Source: Magnetofaba australis IT-1 (GTDB lineage Bacteria > Pseudomonadota > Magnetococcia > Magnetococcales > Magnetococcaceae). From it: a DNA stretch of 64,000 nt. The stretch is from NCBI RefSeq assembly GCF_002109495.1, contig NZ_LVJN01000018.1, positions 596,958-660,957 on the forward strand, read 5' to 3'. Both the position numbers and the translations under genes were made by a program. Under the pieces are notes generated by a model, which saw only the letters and a program-made list of their open reading frames with translations, was not told the DNA's origin and made no database searches. Shown here piece after piece: positions 17,473-26,741 of the stretch. Position 1 is the first letter of the stretch, and the number at the start of each line of letters is the position of its first letter.

Positions 17473-18267
17473 GTGACGAAATTTCAAACCCGCAACGGAC
17501 TGACCCGCAAACCGTTCGGCCGCGCCATGCTGAGCGTGCTGGCGTTGACCCCGGTTTTGGGCGGCTGCTTCGTCCCTGTCTACGACTCCGCCAATCCCAA
17601 CTGGAACGCCGACCCCGGCGCGCCCATGGCGATGCAGCAGCAGGCCATCTATCAACAGCAAGACATGATGGGCATGGGCTATGACCCCATGGCCGGCATG
17701 GCCTACGCCGCCTACCCCGCCCAGGGCTATGCCCAGCAGGGGTTCGTACAACAGGGCTATGCGCAGCAGGCCTATGCGCAGCAACCGATCATGGTGGCGC
17801 AGCAGATGGGCGGATACCCCAACATGGGCATGGTGCAAACCGTCTACCCGCAAATGAGCTACACCCAAGGGCCGACCTTTGGACAGATGGCCGCCTACCC
17901 GCCCTCCATGGGCTATCCGCAGATGGCGCAGCCGTTTCAATCCTATGCGCAGCCAGGTTTCGCCATGCCGCAGCAAGCCACCGCGCCGCAATCCCAGTAT
18001 GCGCAATCCGGACCGTACATGATGGTGGCCCCGCAGCCCATGGCGCCGGCCAATGCGCAACCGGTGACGCAGCAGCCCATGATGAACATGATGCCCAGCG
18101 CCACAGACCCGATTTCGCTGATTCAATCCCAGGCGCCCATGCGGCATCAACAGATGGCCAGCTACGCCAGCGCCGCGCCGCAAGTCTCTGCGCCGGTGCA
18201 CCTGGCCCCGACGCCGACTCCCATGGCCCCCATGGCTCCCATGGTTCCCATGGCGCCGGATAAGTGA
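17473..18267 (+). CDS. Gln/Met/Tyr-rich low-complexity lipoprotein
   Basis: The 264-residue product has a signal peptide ending in a lipobox LGGC (Cys about residue 33), so it is a lipid-anchored envelope protein. The mature part is almost wholly low-complexity: repeated YAQQ and GYAQQ units, then Met/Pro/Gln segments, and a tail with four copies of a PMAPM/PMVPM motif. It has no catalytic motif and looks like an intrinsically disordered, prion-like sequence. The GTG start has GGAGG 7 bases upstream. It is the first of five exported-protein genes in line after the two-component pair. Confidence 0.8.
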   Translation: MTKFQTRNGLTRKPFGRAMLSVLALTPVLGGCFVPVYDSANPNWNADPGAPMAMQQQAIYQQQDMMGMGYDPMAGMAYAAYPAQGYAQQGFVQQGYAQQAYAQQPIMVAQQMGGYPNMGMVQTVYPQMSYTQGPTFGQMAAYPPSMGYPQMAQPFQSYAQPGFAMPQQATAPQSQYAQSGPYMMVAPQPMAPANAQPVTQQPMMNMMPSATDPISLIQSQAPMRHQQMASYASAAPQVSAPVHLAPTPTPMAPMAPMVPMAPDK

Positions 18268-18392
18268 TTCGGAAAAAGTAGAGCAAAATCAGGAAAAAAA
18301 AGTTGTAATACGGCAGGCAACTGACGCAGACTCGTAAAGAGCGATCACAAACCGTCTGTTGCCGCCGCGATTGGGAAAAAGGAGAAAAACCC

Positions 18393-18962
18393 ATGAACAG
18401 CGTTAACGGATGCCGCCAAAGCATGAAGACGCAGACCAAAGCAGTGGCCGCCGCCATCGGCATGCTGGCCCTGAGCGTAGCCGGCGCCGCGCAAGCCAAC
18501 GGGTGGCAAGCGCAGGGCGCGCAGGCGAAAGCCCCCTACGTCATGGCCCACGTCTATCAGGAGGGCGCCATGCACCCGGTGGACTACTGGTGGTACATGG
18601 ATCCGTCCAAAACCGGCAAGTGGGACTATTTTACCGCCGTTGACGACCCGGCCGAGCCGGTGACCGTGCTCACACAACAGAAGGTGCTGCTCAAGAGCAT
18701 GCCCGCCGTCGCCACCTACCAGTATCCGACGTATGACTATCATGCGCGCGCCACGGTGAGCGACCAGAACGGCATGGCGAGAATCTACGTCTCTCCCAAC
18801 ACCTATGCTCAAGCAACCGCCATGAACGGCGGTCAGCCGATGCCCAGCGCATCAACCTATAGTCCGGTCCCGGGATATCGTCCCGTGAACGTGGCGCAGA
18901 TGGGCAACGCCTATGCGCCCAGCGCTCCCCGTCAAAACGGGCGCGCCATGATGTATCGTTGA
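18393..18962 (+). CDS. Exported protein of unknown function
   Basis: The 189-residue protein has a Sec signal (hydrophobic core AAAIGMLALSVAGAAQA). A short folded-looking part is rich in Trp and Tyr (HPVDYWWYMDPSKTGKWDYF), and the tail is Pro/Tyr/Met-rich. The family is not recognised. The ATG at 18393 has AAGGAG 8 bases upstream; a second Met ten residues in would give a more standard signal-peptide start. It lies 125 bp after the Gln-rich lipoprotein and 126 bp before the next exported protein. Confidence 0.75.
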   Translation: MNSVNGCRQSMKTQTKAVAAAIGMLALSVAGAAQANGWQAQGAQAKAPYVMAHVYQEGAMHPVDYWWYMDPSKTGKWDYFTAVDDPAEPVTVLTQQKVLLKSMPAVATYQYPTYDYHARATVSDQNGMARIYVSPNTYAQATAMNGGQPMPSASTYSPVPGYRPVNVAQMGNAYAPSAPRQNGRAMMYR

Positions 18963-19088
18963 TTCTGTCGTACCGTTGAACCAAGTGATGCCTAGCAGTG
19001 CCATAACAATAATAAAGGCGTGAAAAACACATAAAAAAGCGGCCCAAAAATTCGGAAAACGGCCAAATCTTGCAGCGGAGAGTAAACA

Positions 19089-19544
19089 ATGATCAACAAG
19101 AGCGTCTTCCATAAACCGGCCCTGATGGGCATCGCCGCCGCGATGGCCGTCGCCGCCTACTCCCCCTCGTCCGCCAAAGCGGATGCGGCTGGCGTGGCCA
19201 CCATCCTGGGCGCCACCGCCCTGGCTGGCCTGATCTACCACACCACCCAGCCGGTGGGCGTGCCGACCTACGGCCTGTCCAAATACCTGAGCCATCCGAG
19301 CCCCCGTGGCGGCGGCGCGCCTCAGGCCACCATGGGCGCCGCCCATGTGCCCGCTCCGGCCATGCCGGTGCGCTACGCCAGCACGCAGCCCGCCGCTGTC
19401 TACGCCGCCGTCTCCCCGGTTGCGCCCACCATGCGCTATCAAGCCATGGGCGTGCCTGTGGTGGTGTCGCAGAACAGCTCCTATGGCTGGGTGCCCATGA
19501 GCATGCCCGCCAGCCCCTACCGGGTGAACGTGTCTTACAAGTAA
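19089..19544 (+). CDS. Exported low-complexity protein
   Basis: The 151-residue protein has a signal peptide (LMGIAAAMAVAAYSPSSAKA) and then Ala/Pro/Val/Met-rich sequence with a Gly-Pro-rich middle and a C-terminus YRVNVSYK suggestive of a final beta strand. I do not recognise the family. GGAGAG precedes the ATG. It is the third of five consecutive exported genes sharing orientation and composition. Confidence 0.72.
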   Translation: MINKSVFHKPALMGIAAAMAVAAYSPSSAKADAAGVATILGATALAGLIYHTTQPVGVPTYGLSKYLSHPSPRGGGAPQATMGAAHVPAPAMPVRYASTQPAAVYAAVSPVAPTMRYQAMGVPVVVSQNSSYGWVPMSMPASPYRVNVSYK

Positions 19545-19607
19545 GGACGGTTTCGGGTCCGTCGCCGTGGGCGACGGACCCGACACAAAGCATGGAGGCT
19601 TTGCGTC

Positions 19608-19955
19608 ATGGTTGGCTTACGTCGAACCCTATCCAATTCCCTTCGGGCTGCGGCTGGCGTCCTCGTCGCCGCCATGACCTTGGCTTCCGCGCAGCCTGTG
19701 TGGGCGCATGATCCGGCTCCCCGGATCTTTGCGCCCACCAGTCGCTACATCTATCCGCCCGGCAACATCGCATCCAAAATCTATCCCAGCGATATGACGC
19801 CGGTGCTGGAGGTACAGTGGTCTCCTTTTGGCGGCCCGACCCACTTCAAATATGGCTCCGCCCAGGTGCCGCTACAGGTGGTGCGTCCGGTGGGCGAACC
19901 CAATCTGATTCCTGTCGCCCTGGTGCGCGCGCCGTTGGTTGAGTGGCGCCGATAA
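19608..19955 (+). CDS. Small exported protein
   Basis: The 115-residue product has a signal peptide (VLVAAMTLASAQPVWA) followed by HDPAPRIFAPTSRYIYPPG and a beta-rich stretch VLEVQWSPFGG. The function is unknown. GGAGG lies 9 bases before the ATG. It is 63 bp after the previous gene and 60 bp before the SPOR-like gene, so an operon with both is likely. Confidence 0.72.
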   Translation: MVGLRRTLSNSLRAAAGVLVAAMTLASAQPVWAHDPAPRIFAPTSRYIYPPGNIASKIYPSDMTPVLEVQWSPFGGPTHFKYGSAQVPLQVVRPVGEPNLIPVALVRAPLVEWRR

Positions 19956-20015
19956 CGCTTTGCCGCCAAGAGATGGCGCAGCGTCACTCCTGTTTGCGCA
20001 TGGAGGTTGGTCCTG

Positions 20016-20642
20016 ATGGCGACACGCCGGATCTCTCGCTTTCGTCTCCCTCTCCTGGCGGCGGCTTGCTGCGTTGGCGCACTGTGGGCTGTTCACTCTG
20101 CGCAAAAGGCTAACGCACAAGGTTTGCGCACAGCCCCTGTAATCTATGTTTGGGGGCGTTCAGTCAATGACCGCAACCCCTTGGCCCAAGCGGGCGATCA
20201 AGGCTTCCCCCTGCGCTATAACGAAGAGATCGCAGCCAAACCGGTGCAACCGCCGCGTTTGGCGATTCTCGACGCCAATGGACCGGGCGGCGCCGTCGCA
20301 CCGCGCATTCAGCCCGCCATTGAACCCCCTCTACACAGCGGCAAATACGCCGTGCATGTGGGCAGCTACCTGCTCTACGACAATGTGCGCAAACAGCAGG
20401 AGGAGCTGGACTCTCTTGGCATCTCCTACTACACGCGCGATGTGCTGGTGCGCGGCATTCACTATGTGCGCCTGTGCGCCGGACCCTATGACAAGCGCAG
20501 CGACGCCAATAAGGCCTTTGCGCTGATTCAACGCTTCATGGGCATTCGCGGCGGCATCATCACCCCCATAGAGCCTGACCCCAACGCCAAGCCTCTGCGT
20601 CCAATTACGGCGGCGACCAACGCCTCATCCGCACCGCAATGA
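20016..20642 (+). CDS. Exported SPOR-domain-like protein
   Basis: The 208-residue protein has an N-terminal signal or anchor (LPLLAAACCVGALWAVHSA) and, from about residue 110, a SPOR-like repeat: YAVHVGSYLLYDNVRKQQEE, LGISYYTRDV, HYVRLCAGPYDKRSDANKAF. SPOR domains bind denuded glycan strands of peptidoglycan, so it probably acts at the cell wall. The ATG at 20016 has GGAGG 9 bases upstream; a TTG nine bases earlier is less likely. It is the last of the five-gene exported set. Confidence 0.78.
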   Translation: MATRRISRFRLPLLAAACCVGALWAVHSAQKANAQGLRTAPVIYVWGRSVNDRNPLAQAGDQGFPLRYNEEIAAKPVQPPRLAILDANGPGGAVAPRIQPAIEPPLHSGKYAVHVGSYLLYDNVRKQQEELDSLGISYYTRDVLVRGIHYVRLCAGPYDKRSDANKAFALIQRFMGIRGGIITPIEPDPNAKPLRPITAATNASSAPQ

Positions 20643-20764
20643 TCCCCTCAATAGCAGCGTATATCGTCACCGCAATCCAGAATTGTACAGAGCGCCAAAT
20701 GTTTGTGTGACGCCGTTTGAGCGATCGCCGACTATTGGCCTCCGACTGGCTAGCGGCCAAAATG

Positions 20765-20985
20765 GTCGCTAGGATTCAAAACTGAACATATGGGCGCTTG
20801 AAGATATCGAGGGCTCCGCCCTCGAGCTCCCAAAGTCAAAATCCAAACCGTGGGCTCCGCCCACACCCGCTGGGGGCGCGGCCCCCAGACCCCGCCGCCG
20901 ACCAGTCGGCGGCCAAGAGTCAGCGCAAGCTTCTCCTGCGTCACGCAAACATTGGCCATTCTGTGCAGTTATGGTTTGAACTCGC
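20765..20985 (+). repeat. Interspersed GC-palindrome repeat, copy 1
   Basis: A block of about 220 bp holds four nested palindromes: CGAGGGCTCCGCCCTCG, GTGGGCTCCGCCCAC, CTGGGGGCGCGGCCCCCAG and GCCGCCGACCAGTCGGCGGC. It then runs into CGTCACGCAAACATTGG. The same arrangement recurs at 40907, 45563 and 45795 in other intergenic regions. Minus-strand open frames inside it are products of the repeat and are not called as genes. Confidence 0.8.
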
Positions 20986-21052
20986 TATGTATCTATGCCT
21001 AGAGGCGCTCGCACGGCGAAGTTACGCGCGATTCGAGGCAAGCGAGTAGCGC

Positions 21053-21088
21053 AAAAAAAAGCCCTGAACCAGGTGGTTCAGGGCTTTT
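21053..21088 (-). terminator. Rho-independent terminator of pstS
   Basis: On the minus strand the stem AGCCCTGAACCA/TGGTTCAGGGCT is followed by eight T. It lies 41 bp past the pstS stop codon. Confidence 0.9.
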
Positions 21089-21129
21089 GAATGCTGTGCG
21101 TCAGTCGTCGACGCAGCGTAAAATGCTGA

Positions 21130-22167
21130 TTACATGGAGAGATTGTTCAGCATTTTGGCGTCTTCAGCGTACTTCTTGCGCTCTTCTTTGGGCATGGGAA
21201 TCAGGCCCTTTTCAGCCAGGTAACCTTCGTCGCCCCAGGCTTTTTCACTGCTGAACTCGCTCAGATACTCGGGGATGCCCGGAACCAGACCCACGTGCTT
21301 CTTCTTCACGTAGAAGTACAGGGAGCGGGAGACGGGGTAGTCGCCGGAAGCGATATTTTCGAAGGTGGGCTCAACGCCTTGAATCAGGCTGCCGTGCACC
21401 TTGTCGCTGTTCTGGTCGAGGAAGCTGAAGCCGAAGATGCCGAAAGCCAAGGGGTCAGCAGCCAGCTTCTGCACAATCAGGTTGTCGTTCTCACCGGCTT
21501 CCACATAGGCGCCATCTTCACGAACACCGTGGCAGATCGCTTTATATTTCTTTTTATCTTTCTTTTTCATCGCCTTGATGTCGGGGAAGGTTTTGCAACC
21601 ACCTTCCATGGCCAGCTCGGCGAAAGCGTCACGGGTGCCGGAGGTCGGAGGGGGACCGAACACGCGAATCGGGGTCGGGGGCAGTTTGGAATCGACGTCG
21701 GACCACTTCATGTTGGGGTTGTCGATCAACTTGCCGTCGGGACCGGGCACAACTTTGGCCAGAGCCAGGAAGATCTGCTGTTTGGTCAGGTCAACGCGGG
21801 GGCCCTGGTTGGAGTTGGCCATCACGATGCCGTCATAACCGATTTTGACTTCGGTAATGTCGGTGATGCCGTTCTTGGCGCACTTCTCCACTTCCGACTT
21901 CTTGATGCGGCGGGAGGCGTTGGTAATGTCGGGATGCTCCAGACCCAGACCAGCGCAGAACAGTTTCAGACCGCCGCCAGAGCCAGTGGACTCGATCACC
22001 GGAGTTTTGAACTTGGTGGAGCGACCGAACTGTTCAGCCACAGTGGTGGCGAACGGGAACACCGTGGAGGAACCCACAATGCGGATCTGGTCGCGGGCTT
22101 CGGCTTGCTGAGGCGCAATGCTCATCAAACCGACCAGCGCGGCGGCGGTAATCAGGCTCTTTTTCAT
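21130..22167 (-). CDS. pstS: Phosphate-binding periplasmic protein
   Basis: PstS captures phosphate for the PstCAB ABC importer. The 345-residue protein has a signal peptide (MKKSLITAAALVGLMSIAPQ), the phosphate-contact stretch IVGSSTVFPFA, ESTGSGGGLKLFCAG, and PPPTSGTRDAFAELAM. Family length and order are normal. The ATG at 22167 is chosen because the signal peptide begins there; upstream in-frame codons have no such character. It is an orphan: pstC, pstA, pstB and phoU are not adjacent. It has its own terminator. Confidence 0.93.
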   Translation of the reverse strand: MKKSLITAAALVGLMSIAPQQAEARDQIRIVGSSTVFPFATTVAEQFGRSTKFKTPVIESTGSGGGLKLFCAGLGLEHPDITNASRRIKKSEVEKCAKNGITDITEVKIGYDGIVMANSNQGPRVDLTKQQIFLALAKVVPGPDGKLIDNPNMKWSDVDSKLPPTPIRVFGPPPTSGTRDAFAELAMEGGCKTFPDIKAMKKKDKKKYKAICHGVREDGAYVEAGENDNLIVQKLAADPLAFGIFGFSFLDQNSDKVHGSLIQGVEPTFENIASGDYPVSRSLYFYVKKKHVGLVPGIPEYLSEFSSEKAWGDEGYLAEKGLIPMPKEERKKYAEDAKMLNNLSM

Positions 22168-22384
22168 TACCTTATGACTCCCTTTGGATGGTTCGGAACT
22201 GCTATGGAGGATACAGATTCGTCGTCGATTGACGAGCGCGGGCCGAATCATAGGGAGGCCTTGTTACCCCTTGCGCGACAGGCTGTAACGTTTCCATGAA
22301 AAAATTCGCATCCGTGCGACTTTTTCGCTTACGCGCGCGGACAATGTGAAAAAGAGATGAAACCCTGGACAAGCTTCCGTGTTT

Positions 22385-22594
22385 TCACCACTCATCGCCG
22401 TCCAGTTCAATGACATCCTGATCATCGGCCTCTTCATCGTCATAAGGCACAAACTGATCTTTGCGCGCAGGGCACTCGGGACACTCCCAATCATCGGGAA
22501 GATCCTTAAACAGCGTTCCTGGCTGAATCCCCAACGCCGGAATGCCCTCGTCTTCATCATATACATAGCTACAAATCGGACAGTGCCACTTCAT
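22385..22594 (-). CDS. Rubredoxin
   Basis: A 69-residue iron protein with the two CxxC knuckles C5-P-I-C8 and C38-P-E-C41. The usual WECPECPARKDQF segment follows, then an Asp/Glu-rich tail of about 20 residues beyond the core. It binds one Fe and carries electrons in the cytosol, often to reductases of oxygen or peroxide. AGGAG stands ahead of the ATG. No partner oxidoreductase is adjacent. Confidence 0.95.
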   Translation of the reverse strand: MKWHCPICSYVYDEDEGIPALGIQPGTLFKDLPDDWECPECPARKDQFVPYDDEEADDQDVIELDGDEW

Positions 22595-22807
22595 AACAGA
22601 CTCCTCTCGTCATACAACGCCAGCGTCACATTGGGTTGGACGACGCATCGCCGCAACAGGGTGGCGCTGGCCCAGACAGACCAGGATACAAAAGGAAAGG
22701 ATGCGCCAACCGATAGCTTCCGCTAGACTGGTGGCGCTTGTTTACCACGGTAAACGCACTTGCGCCTGCGCACAAGTGCCCTACACATTCAAAATCTGAA
22801 TAAATCC

Positions 22808-23692
22808 ATGATGAAACGTCCTCCGCACCACGCTCTGCATCGACTGGGATTGCAGACCACCGCCAGCGCCTTAACGCTCTGCCTGGGATTATCACTCTCC
22901 CTGGTTGAGGCAACGCCGGTCAGCGCAGCCTCAATGCAATCGGCTCTATCAGCCAAGGATCGCGCTTTCATCGACCGCGTCTCCTCGCAGGCTTGCCTCG
23001 AAGGCGGCACGGTCGCCGACTGTTTGGACGCCAAACGCAAAGAAAAGGTTCTGGAGGATAAGGGGTGGGAGGTGCGCCACTATGCGCGCGCCAACTTCAG
23101 CATTGTGGAGCGCAAATTCGCCAACGCCTATGGCAAGCTGACGCCCTACACCTGGATGATCAATAGCGAAGGGCATATTGCGCCGCAGAATGAGCGCACC
23201 CGCGAATTGACCCATAAGAAGGTCAACATTTCAAAATTGTTAAACATGGAAGCCCTGCGCAATGCCCCCCAGGTGTTTCTGAACAAGGACAATCCAGGGC
23301 TCCCCGCCGACGACCCCCGACTGCTCAAATTGCAGGCCGAGCAACGTGCGGCGCAACAAAAAACGCAGCCTGCTGCGGCCCCCGCCGGCGGCGCGAACAC
23401 GAATGGCGCAACGCCTGCACCCGGTCAACCCGCCATGACGCAGAGTGGGGCCAATCTGGTGGGGTGTTTGGAGCGCGCTTGGTTGGAGGCGGTGATTGCT
23501 GCGCGCTTGCGGGGAATCGACGCCGTGGGTGACACTTATGTCAAAGAGGGCAAGTGCTATATGCTGCCCCCCGCGACATCGGTTCAGTTTATCCAATGGG
23601 AGTCCGCGCGCACGCCCATGCCGGTGGCGCGCATCACGTGGAATCGCTATATGCTGTGGACCACGGCGGACGCCGTGCGTTTGACGCCTTAG
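22808..23692 (+). CDS. Exported protein of unknown function
   Basis: The product is about 294 residues. It has a signal peptide (LTLCLGLSLSLVEATPVSA), an N-terminal globular part with one pair of Cys (QACLEGGTVADCLDAKR), a Gln/Ala/Pro-rich linker (about 190-220), and a C-terminal part with a second Cys pair (LVGCLERAWLEAV; KEGKCYMLPPA). The cysteines suggest periplasmic disulfides. I do not recognise the family. The ATG at 22808 (MMKRPPHH) sits at the signal peptide; a TTG at 22760 would add an implausible N-terminus. Confidence 0.75.
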   Translation: MMKRPPHHALHRLGLQTTASALTLCLGLSLSLVEATPVSAASMQSALSAKDRAFIDRVSSQACLEGGTVADCLDAKRKEKVLEDKGWEVRHYARANFSIVERKFANAYGKLTPYTWMINSEGHIAPQNERTRELTHKKVNISKLLNMEALRNAPQVFLNKDNPGLPADDPRLLKLQAEQRAAQQKTQPAAAPAGGANTNGATPAPGQPAMTQSGANLVGCLERAWLEAVIAARLRGIDAVGDTYVKEGKCYMLPPATSVQFIQWESARTPMPVARITWNRYMLWTTADAVRLTP

Positions 23693-23728
23693 AAACTACG
23701 GCGCAGCGGACAAACCCGCGCGGTAGTG

Positions 23729-23758
23729 AAGGCCGTATAACGCTTTCCTGTCGGCCTT
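23729..23758. other. Weak hairpin between convergent genes
   Basis: AAGGCCG and CGGCCTT form a 7 bp stem with a 16-base loop between the exported-protein gene and the first Sel1 gene. No clear T-run follows, so it is at best a weak terminator. Confidence 0.3.
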
Positions 23759-23804
23759 GCCCCTCGCCTCATCAACGGCGCACCATCCGGGCGAAGGGTT
23801 CCCG

Positions 23805-26741
23805 CTACGGCGATTTCGTCTTGTCCGCCTCTTTCAGGAGCCGTTCAGCGCGCTCAAGTTGCGTCGGCGACAACCCTTCGACCAAGAGTTTCAACGCCTC
23901 CTGGGCAGGCTCATAGCCTTGTGATGCGCTGCGTGAGAGCCAGACGTAAGCGTCCAGATAGTCCCGCTCATCGCCACTCTTGCGGCCCTTGTTTTTCAGC
24001 AAGCGGCCCAGACGGAACATGGCGCGCAGATGGCCTTGATTGGCCGCTTGACGGAACAAGCGCTCCGCTGCGCCCAAGTCGATGCGCCCCAAACGTCCGC
24101 TTTCCCGCAGCAGTCCCAAACGGAATTGCGCCTCTTGATTGCCCTGCCTGGCCGCCTTTGAATACCAATACGCCGCCTGCTTGAGATTGACCACCGCGCC
24201 ATTGACGCCGCCCTTCTCCAGCAACTCGCCCAGGGAGTATTGCGCGGGAGCGAAGCCGTGTTCGGCGGCTTTGGTGAACCACCGCACCGCCTCAGCGCCA
24301 TCGGCTTTCACGCCCACGCCCAGACGATAGTGGTTGCCCAGATTGTGGAAAGCCTGCACGTGGCCTAACTTGGCCGCCAACTGGTACCAGCGCACCGCTT
24401 CATAGACGTCGCGCTCCATCCCCTGGCCATAGTAGTAGAGCGCGCCGAGATTATTGGCCGCCTCGGCGCTGCCGCGCAGCGCGGCTTCGCGATACCACTT
24501 GGCCGCAGCGGCCAGATTGCGTTTGACGCCCTGGCCCAAATGGAGCTTGTAAGCCAGATGGAACTGCGCATCCATATTGCCCTGTTCGGCGGCGCGGCGC
24601 AGCCAGACAATGGATTGTGTCGAGTTGGCGGGAACCGGTCCGCCGCCCGCCAGCAGAATCCCCAACAACGCCTGCCCTTCTGCATGGCCGCCCTCGGCGG
24701 CCTCCACCAGCAGTTCATAGCCTTTTTTGGCGTCGTAGGGGCCGTCTTCATCGTCCAGATAGATGCGCGCCAGCGCGGTTTTGGCCTCAGCGCGGCCCTG
24801 TTCGGCGGCGCGCTCATACCAGGAGATGGCCAAATCCAGATCGCGGCTGGTTCCGCGCCCGCGATAGTAGAGGCCACCCAGATTGAACTGCGCTGCGGCA
24901 TTACCCAGATCGGAGGCGCGCCGATACCAGCGCCGCGCCTGTACCGGATCTTCCGCTCCGCCTTTGCCGCTATCCCACAACGCGCCCAAGCTGTTGCACG
25001 CTTCGGCGTTGTCCTGATCGGCGGCCTTGGTGAACCATTTGCGCGCCTTGGCGTAGTTGCGCTTCACCCCCAGACCGTCGCGATACATCACCGCCAGATT
25101 ATTCTGCGCATAGGCGTAACCCTGCTCGGCGGCCTGCTGGTACCAGTGCGCCGCCTGCCCCAGATCCTTGGGCGCGCCCAAGCCTTCGTGGAGCATGATG
25201 CCGAGCCAGTTTTGCGAGAAGGCGTCGCCGCTCTCGGCGGCTTTCATATACCACTGAACCGCCTGGGCGAGGTTTTTCGGCACGCCCACACCGGTGCGAT
25301 ACATATCCGCCAGGTTACCCTGGGCTTGGGTGTGCCCCTTCTCGGCTGCGCGTTGATACCACGCCGCGGCCTCTTTGGGATCGGCAGGTTGCCCCTCGAA
25401 CCCCTCTTGCAGCAGGTCCCCCAGGCTGGTTTGAGAGAACAGATTGCCCTGCTCTGCGGCGCGTCGATACCACATCATGGCGCGGGTCGGATCCACCTCC
25501 ACGCCGCGGCCATAGCGGTAGATATCCCCCAGATGATCCTGGGCTTGATCATCGCCCTGCTCAGCGGCGCGGGTGAACCACTTGATCGCCTGATCAAAGT
25601 CGCGCGGCACATGCTCGCCCTGGTAATAGAGCAGTCCCAGATTGAACTGCGCCGGGGCCTCGCCCTGCTCAGCGGCGCGGCGATACCAGATAACGGCGTC
25701 ATGAATGTCCTGAGGAACGCCCACGCCCTGGGCCAGATAGAGGCCGACGATGAACTGGGCGCCGCGATCCCCCTTCTGTGCAGCCTGCTTGAACCAATGG
25801 AACGCCTGACGCGGGTTTTTCTCCACCCCACGGCCATCGCGGAACATCTCGCCCACTTTGAAAGCGGCGCTGATAATCGCCTGATTGCGGGAGTCCAGCA
25901 GCGGCTTCAGAGCGCGGATGGCGCGGGGCTGCGCCGTGCCGTCGGCACGGAACAGTTCGGTAATCCAGTAGGGTCCGGTGTCAAACGGCCGTCCGGCGGC
26001 GCGTCGATACCAATCGAGGGCGTCGGTGTATTGCGGACCGGAGCCATGCCCCTGCTCATACCACTCGCCCAACAGCAACTCGGCGAAGGGTTCGTTCAGG
26101 TGAGACGCCTTGCGGCAGCTCTCGAGCCCTTGGGCGCGTGGTCCGGCGCTGTCAAGCATGCCGCGAATGCGCAGCAGACAGATAGAGGTGTGGGCCAAAG
26201 CCGAACCCTGCGCGGCGGCTTTGGCGAACCAGTCGTGGGCCGCCTGCAGATTGGTTTTGACCACTGCGCCGCGCGCATAGAGCAGACCCAGGGTTAATTG
26301 CGCCTCGGCGTTGCCTGACGCCGCCGCGCGTTGGTAATGGGTCAGCGCGTTAAGCGGGTCGCGCTCCACGCCGATGCCTTGAAAATGCAGATCGCCCAAT
26401 TTGATATGTCCGGCCGGCGCGTTCTGATCCGCAGCCTTTTGGTACCAACTGCGCGCCTGATCCACGTCTTTGGGGCCGCCCAAACCCTCTTCCCACAGAT
26501 AACCGAGCATCACTTGCGCGGCGGGGTTGCCCCGATCGGCTTGGCTGGCGTAGTGGCGGCGCGCGGCGGCGTAATCGCCGCGGGCGAAGTTCATCGGCAC
26601 AAGGGTGTCCGCAGCGGGCGTCGGCAGAGACGCCGAGGGCGGCGGGGCATCGGTGCTGACCGCCTGCGCAGGTTGCGGCGCGACGCTCAGCGCGATGGCG
26701 GAAGCGATCACAAGCAGACGAAAGAGGGCGGAAGATCCCAT
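23805..26741 (-). CDS. Large exported Sel1-repeat protein
   Basis: A 978-residue protein with a signal peptide (ALFRLLVIASAIALSVAPQPAQA) and then about two dozen Sel1-like repeats of 36 residues. Each follows the pattern A-x-YLG-x-GxGVxxDxxxAxxWYxxAAxQG. Representative units are QAIKWFTRAAEQGDDQAQDHL and QAAHWYQQAAEQGYAYAQNNL. Sel1 solenoids are protein-protein scaffolds in the periplasm. The C-terminal 80 residues lose the repeat. The ATG at 26741 is chosen because it begins the signal peptide. A second Sel1 gene lies 321 bp upstream in the same orientation. Confidence 0.9.
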   Translation of the reverse strand: MGSSALFRLLVIASAIALSVAPQPAQAVSTDAPPPSASLPTPAADTLVPMNFARGDYAAARRHYASQADRGNPAAQVMLGYLWEEGLGGPKDVDQARSWYQKAADQNAPAGHIKLGDLHFQGIGVERDPLNALTHYQRAAASGNAEAQLTLGLLYARGAVVKTNLQAAHDWFAKAAAQGSALAHTSICLLRIRGMLDSAGPRAQGLESCRKASHLNEPFAELLLGEWYEQGHGSGPQYTDALDWYRRAAGRPFDTGPYWITELFRADGTAQPRAIRALKPLLDSRNQAIISAAFKVGEMFRDGRGVEKNPRQAFHWFKQAAQKGDRGAQFIVGLYLAQGVGVPQDIHDAVIWYRRAAEQGEAPAQFNLGLLYYQGEHVPRDFDQAIKWFTRAAEQGDDQAQDHLGDIYRYGRGVEVDPTRAMMWYRRAAEQGNLFSQTSLGDLLQEGFEGQPADPKEAAAWYQRAAEKGHTQAQGNLADMYRTGVGVPKNLAQAVQWYMKAAESGDAFSQNWLGIMLHEGLGAPKDLGQAAHWYQQAAEQGYAYAQNNLAVMYRDGLGVKRNYAKARKWFTKAADQDNAEACNSLGALWDSGKGGAEDPVQARRWYRRASDLGNAAAQFNLGGLYYRGRGTSRDLDLAISWYERAAEQGRAEAKTALARIYLDDEDGPYDAKKGYELLVEAAEGGHAEGQALLGILLAGGGPVPANSTQSIVWLRRAAEQGNMDAQFHLAYKLHLGQGVKRNLAAAAKWYREAALRGSAEAANNLGALYYYGQGMERDVYEAVRWYQLAAKLGHVQAFHNLGNHYRLGVGVKADGAEAVRWFTKAAEHGFAPAQYSLGELLEKGGVNGAVVNLKQAAYWYSKAARQGNQEAQFRLGLLRESGRLGRIDLGAAERLFRQAANQGHLRAMFRLGRLLKNKGRKSGDERDYLDAYVWLSRSASQGYEPAQEALKLLVEGLSPTQLERAERLLKEADKTKSP

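Noticed and set aside
20765-20985. Short minus-strand genes inside the GC repeats (similar peptides LGARGRSPRY in several copies)
   Set aside because: Peptide similarity follows from DNA repeat identity; no ribosome-binding sites, and lengths differ between copies.
22290-22330. Pho box upstream of pstS
   Set aside because: TTTTCAT and CTGTCGC half-sites are seen but at the wrong 11 bp phase; too weak to call.
24540-26297. Long plus-strand open frame opposite the first Sel1 gene
   Set aside because: Periodicity comes from the Sel1 repeats on the other strand.
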